Assembly (NCBI GenBank): GCA_011947345.1
Contig: JAAVTG010000635.1
Span: forward strand, 105,633 to 169,632
Reading direction: 5' to 3'
DNA: 64,000 bases
Source: Phytophthora quininea
Lineage: Eukaryota > Oomycota > Peronosporomycetes > Peronosporales > Peronosporaceae
The first letter of the stretch is position 1. Each line of letters opens with the position of its first letter. Positions 1 to 9,865 of this stretch are shown here, one piece after another. The notes under the pieces are model-generated. The model saw only the letters and a list, made by a program, of their open reading frames with translations, made no database searches and was not told the origin of the DNA. Made by a program: the position numbers and the translations under genes.

Positions 1-664
1 TTAGAAGAAGACGCAATGACGAGCATCTCCGAGGACCAGGCGATCTCGCCCATCAACGATAATAGCGGTGGTGGTGACCAAATCCAAATGCAAGCTCAAG
101 GCTCCAGACCCACTGGCCGTCCCCGGAAGTTGCAGCACATGGATCACCAGGAGGTAACACTGTTTTCTTGCCTGTGCATGTCATGTTGCTGACGACTGAA
201 GTTTGATACTGCAACTTCTGTAGCATGGGCTGAAGAAGCGACTTCGCCACCGAGATGCAGACTTGTCCTACGTCGAGCCCAAGCTCAACACGAAGCTCCG
301 TCGGGTACGTCACTTCAATCTCGTGTTCCATCAACGCACGCCTACTTTTTTGCATTTGCAGGGAGACTACTACGGACTTGGGAAGCGTTCTGTCCCTTCC
401 AACAAGACTCGTCGGTCGCCGAAGCAGCACATGATCTCCAGCACCCGAAATGGTTCGCCCCGCTTCCCGGCAGCGTTTGGGGGCAATGCAGCCCATTCCG
501 CAGACGACACGTCAAGCGGATTTCATACGCCGAGCCCAAGCTCAACACCAAGCTCCGTCAGGTACGCACAGCTCAATCGTGGCGATCAGTGCTGGCTGCG
601 CGACCTGATCCACATCGTCGTGGTGCCATTCAAACAGGGGGACAAGTTCACCTTCACGTCCTGA
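1..664 (+). CDS. Shugoshin-like protein, C-terminal part (5' end outside window)
   Basis: Shugoshins protect centromeric cohesion in mitosis and meiosis. Four exon pieces are visible: 1-153, 224-304, 362-561 and 638-664, joined by GT-AG introns of 57-76 bp and ending in TGA. Exon 1 carries an AT-hook-like GRPRK. Exon 2 ends with SYVEPKLNTKLRR and exon 3 with SYAEPKLNTKLRQ; after the intron each is followed by Gly-Asp. This is the basic shugoshin C-terminal motif, which in known members binds phosphorylated H2A. Having two copies is unusual. Exon 3 is 200 nt where a multiple of three is needed, and the frame changes between about 365 and 515, so one base is probably missing. The coiled-coil N-terminus is not in the window. 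The family call rests on the motif alone. Confidence 0.6.
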
Positions 665-862
665 ACCAAGCAGCGACCGTTACTCGAAATAGCATATCCC
701 CTAATCCTCTCACATCTGTATTTTTAGCTCGATACTTCAGTCTGTTTTTAGCTCAGCACGCGAGCTTGCAGCCCTCGTTGGCAACACCACAACGCAACCA
801 GAAGCGCCGGCGGCACTCGCTCGACTGACTCCTTTCCCCCACACACCCAGCGACAGGAAGCC

Positions 863-2082
863 ATGGGCTGCGTGAACTCTAAGCCGGACCAGGACGTCGT
901 GACGGGCGATTCCCACGTTGATGCGAATGTCGACAATGCTACGACCGGCAAGCCGGCGCCTGTGAATCCCAACAGCTTCGAGGAGCAATACACGCTGGGC
1001 AAAGTCATCGGCTCGGGCACCTTCTCGGTCGTGCGCATTGCCGTCCACAAGCCCACGGGTCAACGCTACGCCATCAAGTGCATCAAGCGCGACGGTCTCG
1101 TGGCCGAGGACATTGAGGCTCTGACGACCGAGTCGCCATTCTCAAGCAGATGAACCACCCCAACATTATGATCCTGCACGACTTCTTCGTCGAGGAAAAG
1201 TTCTACTATTTGGTTACCGAGTTCATGGAGGGCGGCGAGCTCTTTGACCGCATCGTGGAGAAGTCCTACTACAACGAGAGAGAAGCTCGCGACCTGGTCA
1301 AGTTGCTCCTGGAGGCCATCAAATACTGTCACGATGCCAACATCGTGCACCGCGACTTGAAGCCGGAGAACTTGCTGCTCACCAGCAAGGACGACGACGC
1401 ATCCATCAAGCTGGCCGACTTTGGCTTTGCCAAGAGGATCGAGTTTGACAGCGAAGGTCTTGTGACAGCGTGTGGCACACCCGGTTATGTGGCGCCTGAA
1501 ATCCTCGAGGGCAAGCCGTACGGCAAGACCGTCGACATTTGGAGCATTGGTGTCATCACGTACATTCTGCTGTGTGGTTACCCTCCATTCCATGACGACA
1601 ACCACAATGCGCTGTTCAAGAAGATCAAGAAGGGCAAGTTCCAGTTCGACTCGCCGTACTGGGACCACGTCTCGGACGATGCCAAGGACCTGATCTCGCA
1701 GATGCTGGTGGTCGACCCCGAGAAGCGGTGCGTTTACCATCGCCTTACTCTTTACTATTTTATGTGCGAGGTGCTGACTGTTTGGTGTATTTTGCGATTG
1801 CAGTGCGACAGTGGACCAGTTGCTCGCCCACCGATGGGTCACGGGCACGGAGGTGGCCACGGTGCAGCTCACGAGTGCGCTGGAGGAGCTGCGTCGCTTC
1901 AACGCGCGCCGCAAGTTCAAGGCCGCGGTCAGCACCGTGTCCACGACCGTCGGCTTCAGCAAGAAGTACAGCAAATCGTACAGCCAGCCGCAGTCATCGC
2001 TCGACGAGCCCGCGAACGAGCTCGACAACGTGCCAGAGGTCTCCCCGAGACGGTGGACGTCGAGTTGGACAAGACCGACTAG
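863..2082 (+). CDS. CaM kinase-type Ser/Thr protein kinase with N-myristoylation motif (two apparent frameshifts)
   Basis: Protein kinase of the CAMK group, about 400 residues. The N-terminus MGCVNSKP fits myristoylation and palmitoylation, so membrane anchoring is likely, as in PSKH1-like kinases. Visible motifs in order: glycine loop GSGTFSVV, AIKC lysine, HRDLKPEN catalytic loop, DFG, and the activation-segment end GTPGYVAPE. Exons are 863-1727 and 1804-2082; the intron ends in GCAG. The frame changes near 1132, where one extra G would restore a standard VAILKQMNHPNI helix, and again near 2045, where one base would give an acidic tail ending DKTD. No EF hands follow, so it is not a CDPK. 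The frame breaks look like sequencing errors because the protein is continuous on both sides. Its substrates cannot be told from the sequence. Confidence 0.85.
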
Positions 2083-2203
2083 CGGAACAGGATCTGAAGT
2101 TGAAGTTGAAGGCAACCTATATCACAATTTTATTTTTAACCAATCAAATCAAATGTCACTACAATTTCTGGCATAATCCAAAGAGACACCAACGGCGGAA
2201 GCG

Positions 2204-3173
2204 ATGTGGTCGAGTCCCGAGGCGGACGAGGCCCAAAAGCGCAAGATCGTGCGGCACTTTGCCCCGCACCTGAGCGACGAGCAGCTCACGACCCAGGAGC
2301 GGCGCTACTTTGCGCTGGGCCTGGCGCGCGTTCTGCTGGTGTTTGTGGCGCCGTCCTGCATCGTCTTTTGCACCCGCGACTGGTTCGTGGACACGCTCGT
2401 GTTTCTGGTGGTGGCGTTCGTGTGTGTCGTGGAGCTGGCGCTGGCACTGGTGCGAGTGAGACGGCTCGCAGTTTGGTCTGTACAGGCGTGGAGACTTACG
2501 GCGTGTTGATTGTGCATTGCTTTCAGTATCGCTACTACATATTGTGGCCTGAAGGACTGGCGCTGCGTTGGCGATACTGGATGGAAGTGAGTGCTGTATT
2601 AGTGTACAGGTCTCTAGCTGCAATCTAATAGTGCTTTGGCGGATAGATTGTCCAGGCAGAGGACATGTACAAGCTCAGGATCTTAGGCTACTACGTCCGC
2701 AAGATCGACAAATTCCTGGGGCATTTCCCGCCGGGACTGAGCGCAGGCAAGATCAAGAGCCACTACCGCAAGCGCACGTGGCCTCTGCTAGTGTTGTTTG
2801 CATTAGTGTACGCAGGTTGTCTCGGACTGCTAGCACAGACGAAGCGCGAGAAGGCAGTGATGCGCACGTGGGGGTTCTACTTACTCTCAATTGGCAGCGG
2901 GCTGGTGGTGCTGCGCTACGCCAAGTTGCATCTCGTGGAGCTGCCGCAGGTCATTGCACTACGTGACCACCCAGACGTGAGTCGACTTTTGTGGAGATTG
3001 CCGAGTTGGTCGCTACCGTTAACGCTTTTATATATCGATTGCAGTTCGCGATGGACCAACTCCCGAGCGTATCCGAAAGTGTTCCATTTGCACGGCCGAT
3101 GCCATCGTACAGCACCACCAGCAGCGACCGCACCATCAAAATCGACGAGCAGAAGACCACCGTCGAAATTTAA
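2204..3173 (+). CDS. Uncharacterised integral membrane protein, about four helices
   Basis: Four exons (2204-2449, 2527-2586, 2647-2976, 3045-3173) join in frame to 254 residues plus a stop, all with GT-AG introns. Residues about 38-85 contain two adjacent hydrophobic helices (ARVLLVFVAPS..., TLVFLVVAFVCVVE). A polar middle part follows, with a WRYWMEIVQAED segment, then two more helices (LLVLFALVYAGCLGLL and FYLLSIGSGLVVL). The C-terminal tail is Ser/Thr rich and ends TVEI. No known motif was recognised, so the function is unknown. The gene starts only 121 bp after the kinase stop and is transcribed in the same direction. Confidence 0.75.
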
Positions 3174-3261
3174 TCGACGGATCCTCTCGAGGAGAAATGT
3201 AAAGTTACAGACAACCGGTTAGGCTCATCAAAGCGAAAGGAAATCATTCATTTACCACCAG

Positions 3262-4905
3262 ATGCGTTCACTTCAGCAAAATGCCTCATCGTTATACAGT
3301 CTATACGGATACATTCTGAATTATCCGGACAATGTTGCAACGGGTTCAACTGGGCGGGAAGCGTTGATGCCGCCCGTCGTCGGACGCGAGCGGCGTCCAC
3401 TGCCGTACGAGGCGCTAGAACCGGAGTGGGAGGCGCGAGAGTTCAGGAAGTTCCAGGCAGCGGCAGGCAGACAACAGGCCCCGTACGGCGCGTACCTCTT
3501 CGGTCGGTTGCTGCAGTCGGATTTGCATCAGAGCTGTCGGCCGGCGCTGCCTCCAGACGTCGACAAGCTCAACGGCTGCACGATTCAAGGCATGTGCATC
3601 CTGCAGGTCGTGGACGTGGCCAACATTGGCGAGAACTCTGAACATCGCACCGAGTTCTCGCCAGCAGGAGCGTCGCGTACGCTCAAGTTGGGGCTGACCG
3701 ATGGCCATCAAATGGTCTTTGGTTTTGAGTTCCAACCGCTACCGCAGTTCAGTACGAAGATTGCACGAGGCACGAAGATCGTCGTGGAGAATGTACCTGT
3801 GAGGCATGGACTGCTGCTTCTTGCAGTAGATAACTGCCAGCTATTGGAGACTGGTGATGATCAATCGGAACGAACCGATCGGCAAAGAAAACAATCGACG
3901 GGCCCAGATGCCAATGGAGGAGCCTACTCAGCTGCATTGGTGAAGGCTCAATTTAATACATCACAGGAGAAGGCGTCACCAGATACATTGCCGACAACAT
4001 CACGCCTGCCGATAGCTCCAGCAAGCAATGTGCCACGCCACAATCGACCAGTTAACGTACCTCCTCCACCAAGACAAGAAGCTGTGCGCAATATGAGCCG
4101 GGCTACTACAAGCCCTTTTGTCCCAAACCGTGCAACCACCACTGCACCGCCCGTATTTGTGGATGCGCCTTCTTCAGACGAGGATTTTGACAGCGACACC
4201 ACAGACCCGATGGTGGAGCATCTTTTCTACAGTCCAAACACTCCTAGAGAGCCCGCTGCAGCTAGAATGACTTCCTCGACGGTTAGTGGTTCTCGAAAAC
4301 GGCCACGATCACCATCGATAGAGAAGAAAGTTCCTGCTCCAGCAATATCTCGCTCACGCCAAATGACAGTATCAAGATCCAGCGGGGATATTATCATGGA
4401 TAATGTCGAAGAGGGGCCTCTTAGCAGCATCCGTAACGTTCCAGCCCCAGTTAGCCAGCCGCCGATGGACCCGAGACATCCGTTCCAGTACTTCTTTGCC
4501 AGACTTTCGACGTTGTCTAGTGCGACGCAAACGTCAATGACGACGACCCTGCAGATCCGTGCATGTATCAAGTCTGTGATTGGCTTTCAGTTCAACACGG
4601 GTCGGTACCAGCTACGCGTTTCGGTGGAAGACTGCACAGCAACAAGAGAAGCAGACGTCGCAAACGAATTTGTGACTCGACTCATGGGCGTTCCTTGCAG
4701 CGAGTTCGTGCAGACAATGCAAACAAAGCAGCAGGTGGCTCATGCGTGGGCAGCGACAATGCAGTTTGCGCTCATGAACCTCGAAGGCATTATGACATTC
4801 CAAGTGAGAGGAGCTGCGCCTCTCCTGTTAACCGACTGCCGAGATTACCAGCCAACTGATACACGCAGATTACTGCAGCGCGTCAAGACTTTAATGCCTC
4901 GATAA
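3262..4905 (+). CDS. RMI1: RecQ-mediated genome instability protein 1 (RMI1)
   Basis: RMI1 is the OB-fold partner of topoisomerase III and a BLM-type RecQ helicase; the complex dissolves double Holliday junctions in the nucleus. One open frame of 547 codons. Residues about 100-200 carry the N-terminal OB fold typical of RMI1 (LKLGLTDGHQMVFGFEF, then IARGTKIVVENVPVRHGLL and a VDNCQLLE strand). A long Ser/Pro-rich linker follows (about 205-385), then a second OB-like region (about 400-540, IRACIKSVIGFQF through FVTRLMGVPCSEF) as in the RMI1 C-terminus. The true start may be the internal Met at 3367, since the first 35 residues look less conserved. TDRD3 shares the first OB fold but lacks this second one. 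Confidence 0.75.
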   Translation: MRSLQQNASSLYSLYGYILNYPDNVATGSTGREALMPPVVGRERRPLPYEALEPEWEAREFRKFQAAAGRQQAPYGAYLFGRLLQSDLHQSCRPALPPDVDKLNGCTIQGMCILQVVDVANIGENSEHRTEFSPAGASRTLKLGLTDGHQMVFGFEFQPLPQFSTKIARGTKIVVENVPVRHGLLLLAVDNCQLLETGDDQSERTDRQRKQSTGPDANGGAYSAALVKAQFNTSQEKASPDTLPTTSRLPIAPASNVPRHNRPVNVPPPPRQEAVRNMSRATTSPFVPNRATTTAPPVFVDAPSSDEDFDSDTTDPMVEHLFYSPNTPREPAAARMTSSTVSGSRKRPRSPSIEKKVPAPAISRSRQMTVSRSSGDIIMDNVEEGPLSSIRNVPAPVSQPPMDPRHPFQYFFARLSTLSSATQTSMTTTLQIRACIKSVIGFQFNTGRYQLRVSVEDCTATREADVANEFVTRLMGVPCSEFVQTMQTKQQVAHAWAATMQFALMNLEGIMTFQVRGAAPLLLTDCRDYQPTDTRRLLQRVKTLMPR

Positions 4906-4961
4906 AAACCGCGTCGAGAAAATGATAGAACAAACTCGAGGTGTCTGTATATTGCTGAGCT

Positions 4962-6844
4962 TTATGTGTTGAGCATGGCTTTCCGAACGAGTGACTCTGT
5001 CGACAACACATCTTCGCACTCAAGCTTGAACAATCTGCCCCCACTCTCGCTTGCGGTTGCTCCAATCTTAACTTCCCGAGGAATACCCACTAGAACATCG
5101 TTCTTTGGGGTAGCGGTGGGAGGATGCATGACGAACATGAATGTGGTGTACTGTGCTTCTTCCGCACGCATGTTACGGTCGCTTTCGAGCAGTGTCTTGC
5201 ATCGACGGCGTCGGCGGTTGATCTCTGTGTGTGCGACAGCTGCATTGCTCGAGTGACCAAAGTCTGCCGCCTTCGCTAGCACCTCGTACTCAGTACGGGA
5301 GAGTTCACTGGCTAACGTGGCAGAACGAGGATACTCCAGCCCGCTGAGCTTAATTTTGCCAACGCAGCATGGGGCCAACACGTACGCAGCCCGTTCCGCG
5401 AGGCACTTCTGCATCACCATATCGGTCGCCTCACCGCAAGCGTGCAGCGCAATTCCAACGTCGAAAGGTTTGTCGTAGTCGTCAATGAACCCGAAAAATA
5501 TCTCAACGTTGGCCAACTGAGCTGCAGCGATCCGCTCCTTAGCTGAGCAACAGCATTAAACGACAGAGCCAAGTTAGGATTTTTGTCGTGTCAGATACGT
5601 AATCGTAGACAACAACGCTCAAACCGATAGCTAGCGACGGCTCCTTCTTGTCCAGCAGAATGAACGTGCACTGTGGAAACAGGGATGCGAGTGGCAGCGC
5701 GACGTAGCCAGACCCCGCGCAGAACTCCACGACGATGTCTCCAGGCCTGCAAAGATCCGACCATTGTTAGCTTTCCCAGCCCCTCGTCGATTCTAACTGT
5801 TGCATCAAGCAAACCTGAGTATCCGTCTCAAAAACACTGCCAAATTGTCCACTTGCTGTCGCTTGTTCCTCGCTCGTTGAGCAGGTAGCTTGCCATCTCG
5901 TGGGTGGATTCCGTCCGGCAGGTCTCCCCACGGGATACCCCACTCTGTCTCCGCTTCCGATGTTTCGTCTTCCACCACGTGCAGACAGTTGAGCGGGTTG
6001 CAGCGATAGCTTGCCTTGGTCTGACCGAACGGCGTGCGCTCGACGCGATCCAGCAGCTCCTCGAACCACAACTGCGAGTTCTTGGGCGCCTGCAGACCCT
6101 TCTTGCGTAGTTTGCGTGCACTGCGGAGGTTGCCGGACGTGCTCACCGCATCGATCTGGACGGTACCTGAGTGGTCGTCACTGTCAGCGGTGGTGGCAGC
6201 CCATTCGGCGTCGTCCCAAGTGCCCCACGTGAGCGTCGAGAGCACGCTGTTCATGACGGTTGGTGTGAGCAACAGCGACGAGAATGGAGCGCTGTGATTG
6301 GCTGGGGGCTGACGTAGCAGCTCGGCACTTGTTTGACCGTCGTCATGGCTCAGTAGTCCGAGCTGCGGCGAGAGCGCTGCATTTGAACGAAATAGCCCTT
6401 GCTGGAGACACCTAGCTGGGAGATTCGCACCTTGGCAGCATTTCCGGTGCCTGGCGAGATGGACGACTACCGGTACTGCAGTTGGCTGAACACGCAATTC
6501 GCGTTCGCGATGGGACGGCAGGCAAAAACGGTTGGCTTCGCACGTTCCCGAAACCAGGACGAACACGCCGGAGCTGAAACGAAATCGCAAACAACGCTGT
6601 GCACTCACGACCTGCTGGCTCGACACCACTGGCAGCGGCTCATCGAGTTGATCGGCGTCGCCAGTGCCAACTCAAACGATCTCGCCACGCAGAACAAGCG
6701 CGACCTGATTCGACGTGAGAATGCATACCTTCTTAACACAATTGGGTACGACGACGAATCCCTCTGCAATTCGATAGCGATGGGCAGCAGAATGGGTGGC
6801 CCCGCAACGTCTATCGTCCGTAAGTTGAAGCCCGCCGTCGGCAT
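4962..6844 (-). CDS. GSTCD-like protein with methyltransferase domain
   Basis: Five exons on the minus strand (6729-6844, 6471-6596, 5815-6411, 5625-5746, 4962-5542) join in frame to 513 residues. The C-terminal half is a Rossmann-type methyltransferase of the Methyltransf_32 kind: VVEFCAGSGYVALPLA (SAM site), LLDKKEP, DVGIALHACGEATD, and APCCVGKIK. The end, CKTLLESDRNMRAEE then TPKNDVLVGIP, matches the tail of GSTCD proteins. The N-terminal half has low similarity to anything I recognise; in the family it is a GST-C-like region. The first two exons are inferred from splice sites and frame continuity and are less certain. The gene is divergent from the SAM synthetase at 7169. Confidence 0.75.
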
Positions 6845-7101
6845 TACGGCCTGCTTCTAGCAGCGCGAGCGCCCTGCGCTTCCTCGCTCTGGACAAGCCA
6901 CTTGTGTCCTCGCCGCCGAGGCCGTTCCTCAGAATGCATGCGAGCTATTCTCGCGCGTCCTACCTGGCGTCATGTCATCGCGGCTGTGGCTTGTCATTGG
7001 CTCATCCCGCCACGAATGCCCTCGACCACTCAGTGAACAGCGAGGTTTTTCGGCTTCAACGCCTTCTCCCCGAGGTTTTTATCCAGAAACCCCCATGCAC
7101 G

Positions 7102-7117
7102 CCTCATTCTGGAATTT
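7102..7117 (+). promoter_or_regulatory. Oomycete initiator-like element upstream of SAM synthetase
   Basis: The 16 bases CCTCATTCTGGAATTT match the published oomycete core promoter GCTCATTYYNCAWTTT at 14 of 16 positions. The element lies 52 bp before the ATG at 7169, a normal distance for the short 5' leaders of these organisms. The transcription start would be within the TCATT. Confidence 0.5.
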
Positions 7118-7168
7118 GCTTGCCGGCGCGCACTTCCGCAGAAAGACACACTCCTCCTATCCACAAAG

Positions 7169-8343
7169 ATGACCCAGACCAGCTCCACGGACCGCACGTT
7201 CCTGTTCACCTCCGAGTCAGTGAACGAGGGCCACCCGGACAAGCTCTGCGACCAGATCTCGGACGCCGTGCTGGACGCCTGCGTGTCGGAGGACCCCAAC
7301 TCGCGCGTGGCCTGCGAGACGTGCGCCAAGACGGGCATGGTCATGATCTTCGGCGAGATCAGCACCAAGGCCATCGTCAACTACGAGAAGGTCATCCGCG
7401 ACACGATCAAGGAGATCGGCTACGACGACCCGGCCAAGGGCCTCGACTACAAGACGGTCAACGTCATCGTGGCCATCGAGCAGCAGTCGCCCGACATCGC
7501 CCAGTCCGTGGACTCGGTCACGGACGAGGACGTCGGCGCTGGTGATCAGGGCATCATGTTCGGATACGCCTCGGACGAGACGCCCGAGCTCATGCCGCTG
7601 TCGCACGTGCTCGCCACCAAGCTGGGCTCGAAGCTCACGGAGGTGCGCAAGAACGGTACGCTTGACTGGATCCGCCCTGATGGCAAGACTCAGGTCACTG
7701 TCGAGTACAAGAAGGAGGACGGCCGCATGGTGCCGCAGCGCGTGCACACCGTGGTCATCTCCACCCAGCACAACGACGACGTGACCAACGAGCAGATCGC
7801 CGCCGACCTCATGAAGCACGTCATCCAGACGGTCATCCCGGAGAAGTACCTGGACGACAAGACGGTGTACCACCTGAACCCCTCTGGACGCTTCGTCATT
7901 GGCGGCCCGCACGGTGACGCTGGTCTCACTGGCCGCAAGATCATCATTGACACCTACGGCGGCTGGGGCGCCCACGGTGGCGGTGCCTTCTCTGGCAAGA
8001 CACGACCAAGGTCGACCGCTCGGCGGCTTACGCTGCCCGTTGGGTCGCCAAGTCGATCGTGGCCAAGGGCCTCGCCCACCGTCTCCTTGTGCAGCTGTCG
8101 TACGCCATTGGTGTGCCGTACCCGCTGTCGATCCACGTCGACTCGTACGGCACCGTGAAGGAGGGTCTGACTGACGACGAGCTGGTGGAGATCATCAAGA
8201 AGAACTTCGACCTGCGTCCGGGTATGATCCAGAAGACTCTGCAGCTGAAGCGCCCGGTGATGCAGAAGACTGCTGCCTATGGCCACTTCGGTCGCGAGGA
8301 CGCGGACTTTACGTGGGAAACGGTGAAGGAGCTCGAGCTGTAA
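7169..8343 (+). CDS. S-adenosylmethionine synthetase (one apparent frameshift)
   Basis: Makes S-adenosylmethionine from methionine and ATP in the cytosol. Length is 391 residues if one base is restored, normal for the family. Motifs: [11 protein letters not shown] near the start, [12 protein letters not shown] (about 125), and the phosphate-binding GGGAFSGK (about 275). The frame changes at about 8000: AAGACACG should read AAGGACACG, which restores the invariant Asp after GGGAFSGK. One G is missing from a GG pair. The rest, through DADFTWE, is a standard C-terminus. No introns. High GC third positions suggest high expression. Confidence 0.95.
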
Positions 8344-8612
8344 GTTGTTGGGGGCCGGAGATTCTGTATATTGCCTCCTGCTTATTTTATGCCCAACAAC
8401 CAGCAGCTGCGAGACTAAACTCACTCATCGTCAGCTTTCCAGCGATGGAGAGTGGGGTGGAATCGGCACTGCCGCGTCCGATGAACTGCTTCGGCCGCAA
8501 TGCGAAGTGCACTATTGATGCCTGCTATCAATAGTCCATGGATCTTGTGGTTGCAATGCAGCGGACACGAGCAATCTGCCCATTTCACTGTCCCAACGCG
8601 TTTCGTCATAGC

Positions 8613-9742
8613 CTAAGTGATGAAATGAAATAGGTTAGCACACAACACTTTATTTTTGCGTGGCTTCTTTCTAGGCGCATTTGGTTTTACTTCGCATGTG
8701 CTCTTCCTGCAGTCGAAGCGCTGCCACAAGCGATTGGAAGGAATCTTTTCATGGCGAGCATTATGCGTCAGGCGCTGGTTGTTTAGCGTTGGGATTTTGA
8801 TGAGTTTTGGTTGACGCCTTTCAGCGGCAACGCGCCGAGGGTGGTCGCGATAATGCATCGTAGAACAAATGTCCTGCGTACGTCGCGACAGCTTCGGCTT
8901 GTGCGAAAAGGATGGCTGTCCAGTGCGTTCCAGACGTCGACGCTGTGATGATACACGTGTGAGTCATTAGTTGAAGCGCCCCAGTTGCCTCAGAATGACA
9001 AAGCGGTACCTGTCGGTTGTGCTGATCGTTCTCTTGCCGCGTGATGAACGCTGCCTCTGCTCGAGACGACATCCGCTTTGTCTTCACCACTGCTGGCGTC
9101 GGAAGCTCTTTTGGTTCGCGAGCCACAGGCTGGTACAAACGCTTGAAAACTTCTTCACCGTCAGATTTCTGGATCGGATGATCATCTCGACTAATGAGCT
9201 TGGCCGTCGGTCTCGTGAGATCTCTCGAGTTACCAGCATCTGCGGTCTTTGATTCGCACGTTGCGCACGAGGTTCTGTGGGGTTTCAATGAACGCCGAGG
9301 TACAAGTTTTGGGCGAAATGTGCACTGGAGGTTTCTTCATTCAGCTGCTGCTGTTCTGCAATCGCTTGAAGCATCAATTTCTTCCACTGGAGTTCTCCAG
9401 CAGCTTCATAGTTGCGCTTAGCAGCAGCCTGAACGCGGCTCAAAGGCAGAGATTTTCCTCGCGACAAAAAGTAGTTTTCCTCCTCAAGTCGAGCGTCTTC
9501 TCGAGCTTAGCTTTCACCGCACCTATTTCATCGCAAGTTTGTTAGTATAAGGACGTCGAATGCATGAAGGTTGAACATACGCGTAGCTTCGTTGCGCTTC
9601 TTCCAATGGAAAAGCCTCGCTGCTATGGACGCAGCCTGGTTGGAATTAATGGTAGTTCGCTGCTTATCTAGATCAAACGTAAGCACGAGTTCGCACACAG
9701 TATCAGAATACGATGCATACCTTTCGCTTCTTCAGTTGACAT
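8613..9742 (-). CDS. Uncharacterised basic coiled-coil protein (one apparent frameshift)
   Basis: Five exons inferred on the minus strand: 9721-9742, 9581-9667, 9326-9522, 9010-9239, 8613-8942. The protein begins MSTEEAK. Residues about 20-110 are helical and rich in Lys, Glu, Ala and Gln (KKRNEAT, AAAKRNYEAAGELQWKK, AIAEQQQLNEE), so a coiled coil is likely. The C-terminal 120 residues are basic (HYRDHPRRVAAERR, APRKKPRKNK), suggesting nucleic-acid binding or a nuclear signal. The frame changes near 9488, where CTCGACTTGAGG would need a second C. The intron at 9240-9325 was chosen because it alone keeps the frame. No domain was recognised. Confidence 0.5.
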
Positions 9743-9865
9743 CGTCGTGATTATCGGCAAGTGTCTCGACGTCAGCTTGCTCAATGAAGTCACAAGTCGA
9801 AACGACCACCAAGGCTTGCCCTTCAAATATCGCTACTTGTATTATCGCATTTGTCGCCCGTACAG

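Noticed and set aside
1066..2115. Open frame of 349 codons on the minus strand opposite the kinase
   Set aside because: Mirror of a GC-rich coding sequence; the plus strand has a complete kinase and the minus product has no recognisable protein.
6399..6860. Plus-strand frame of 153 codons between GSTCD-like and SAM synthetase genes
   Set aside because: It overlaps the first two inferred exons of the GSTCD-like gene, which join in frame with proper splice sites; the plus product has no known features.
7217..7975. Open frame of 252 codons opposite SAM synthetase
   Set aside because: Same effect: the product is a monotonous Val/Leu/Asp-rich string that mirrors the conserved enzyme.
9249..9545. 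Plus-strand frame opposite the coiled-coil gene
   Set aside because: Shadow of the minus-strand exon, low-complexity Phe/Ser product.
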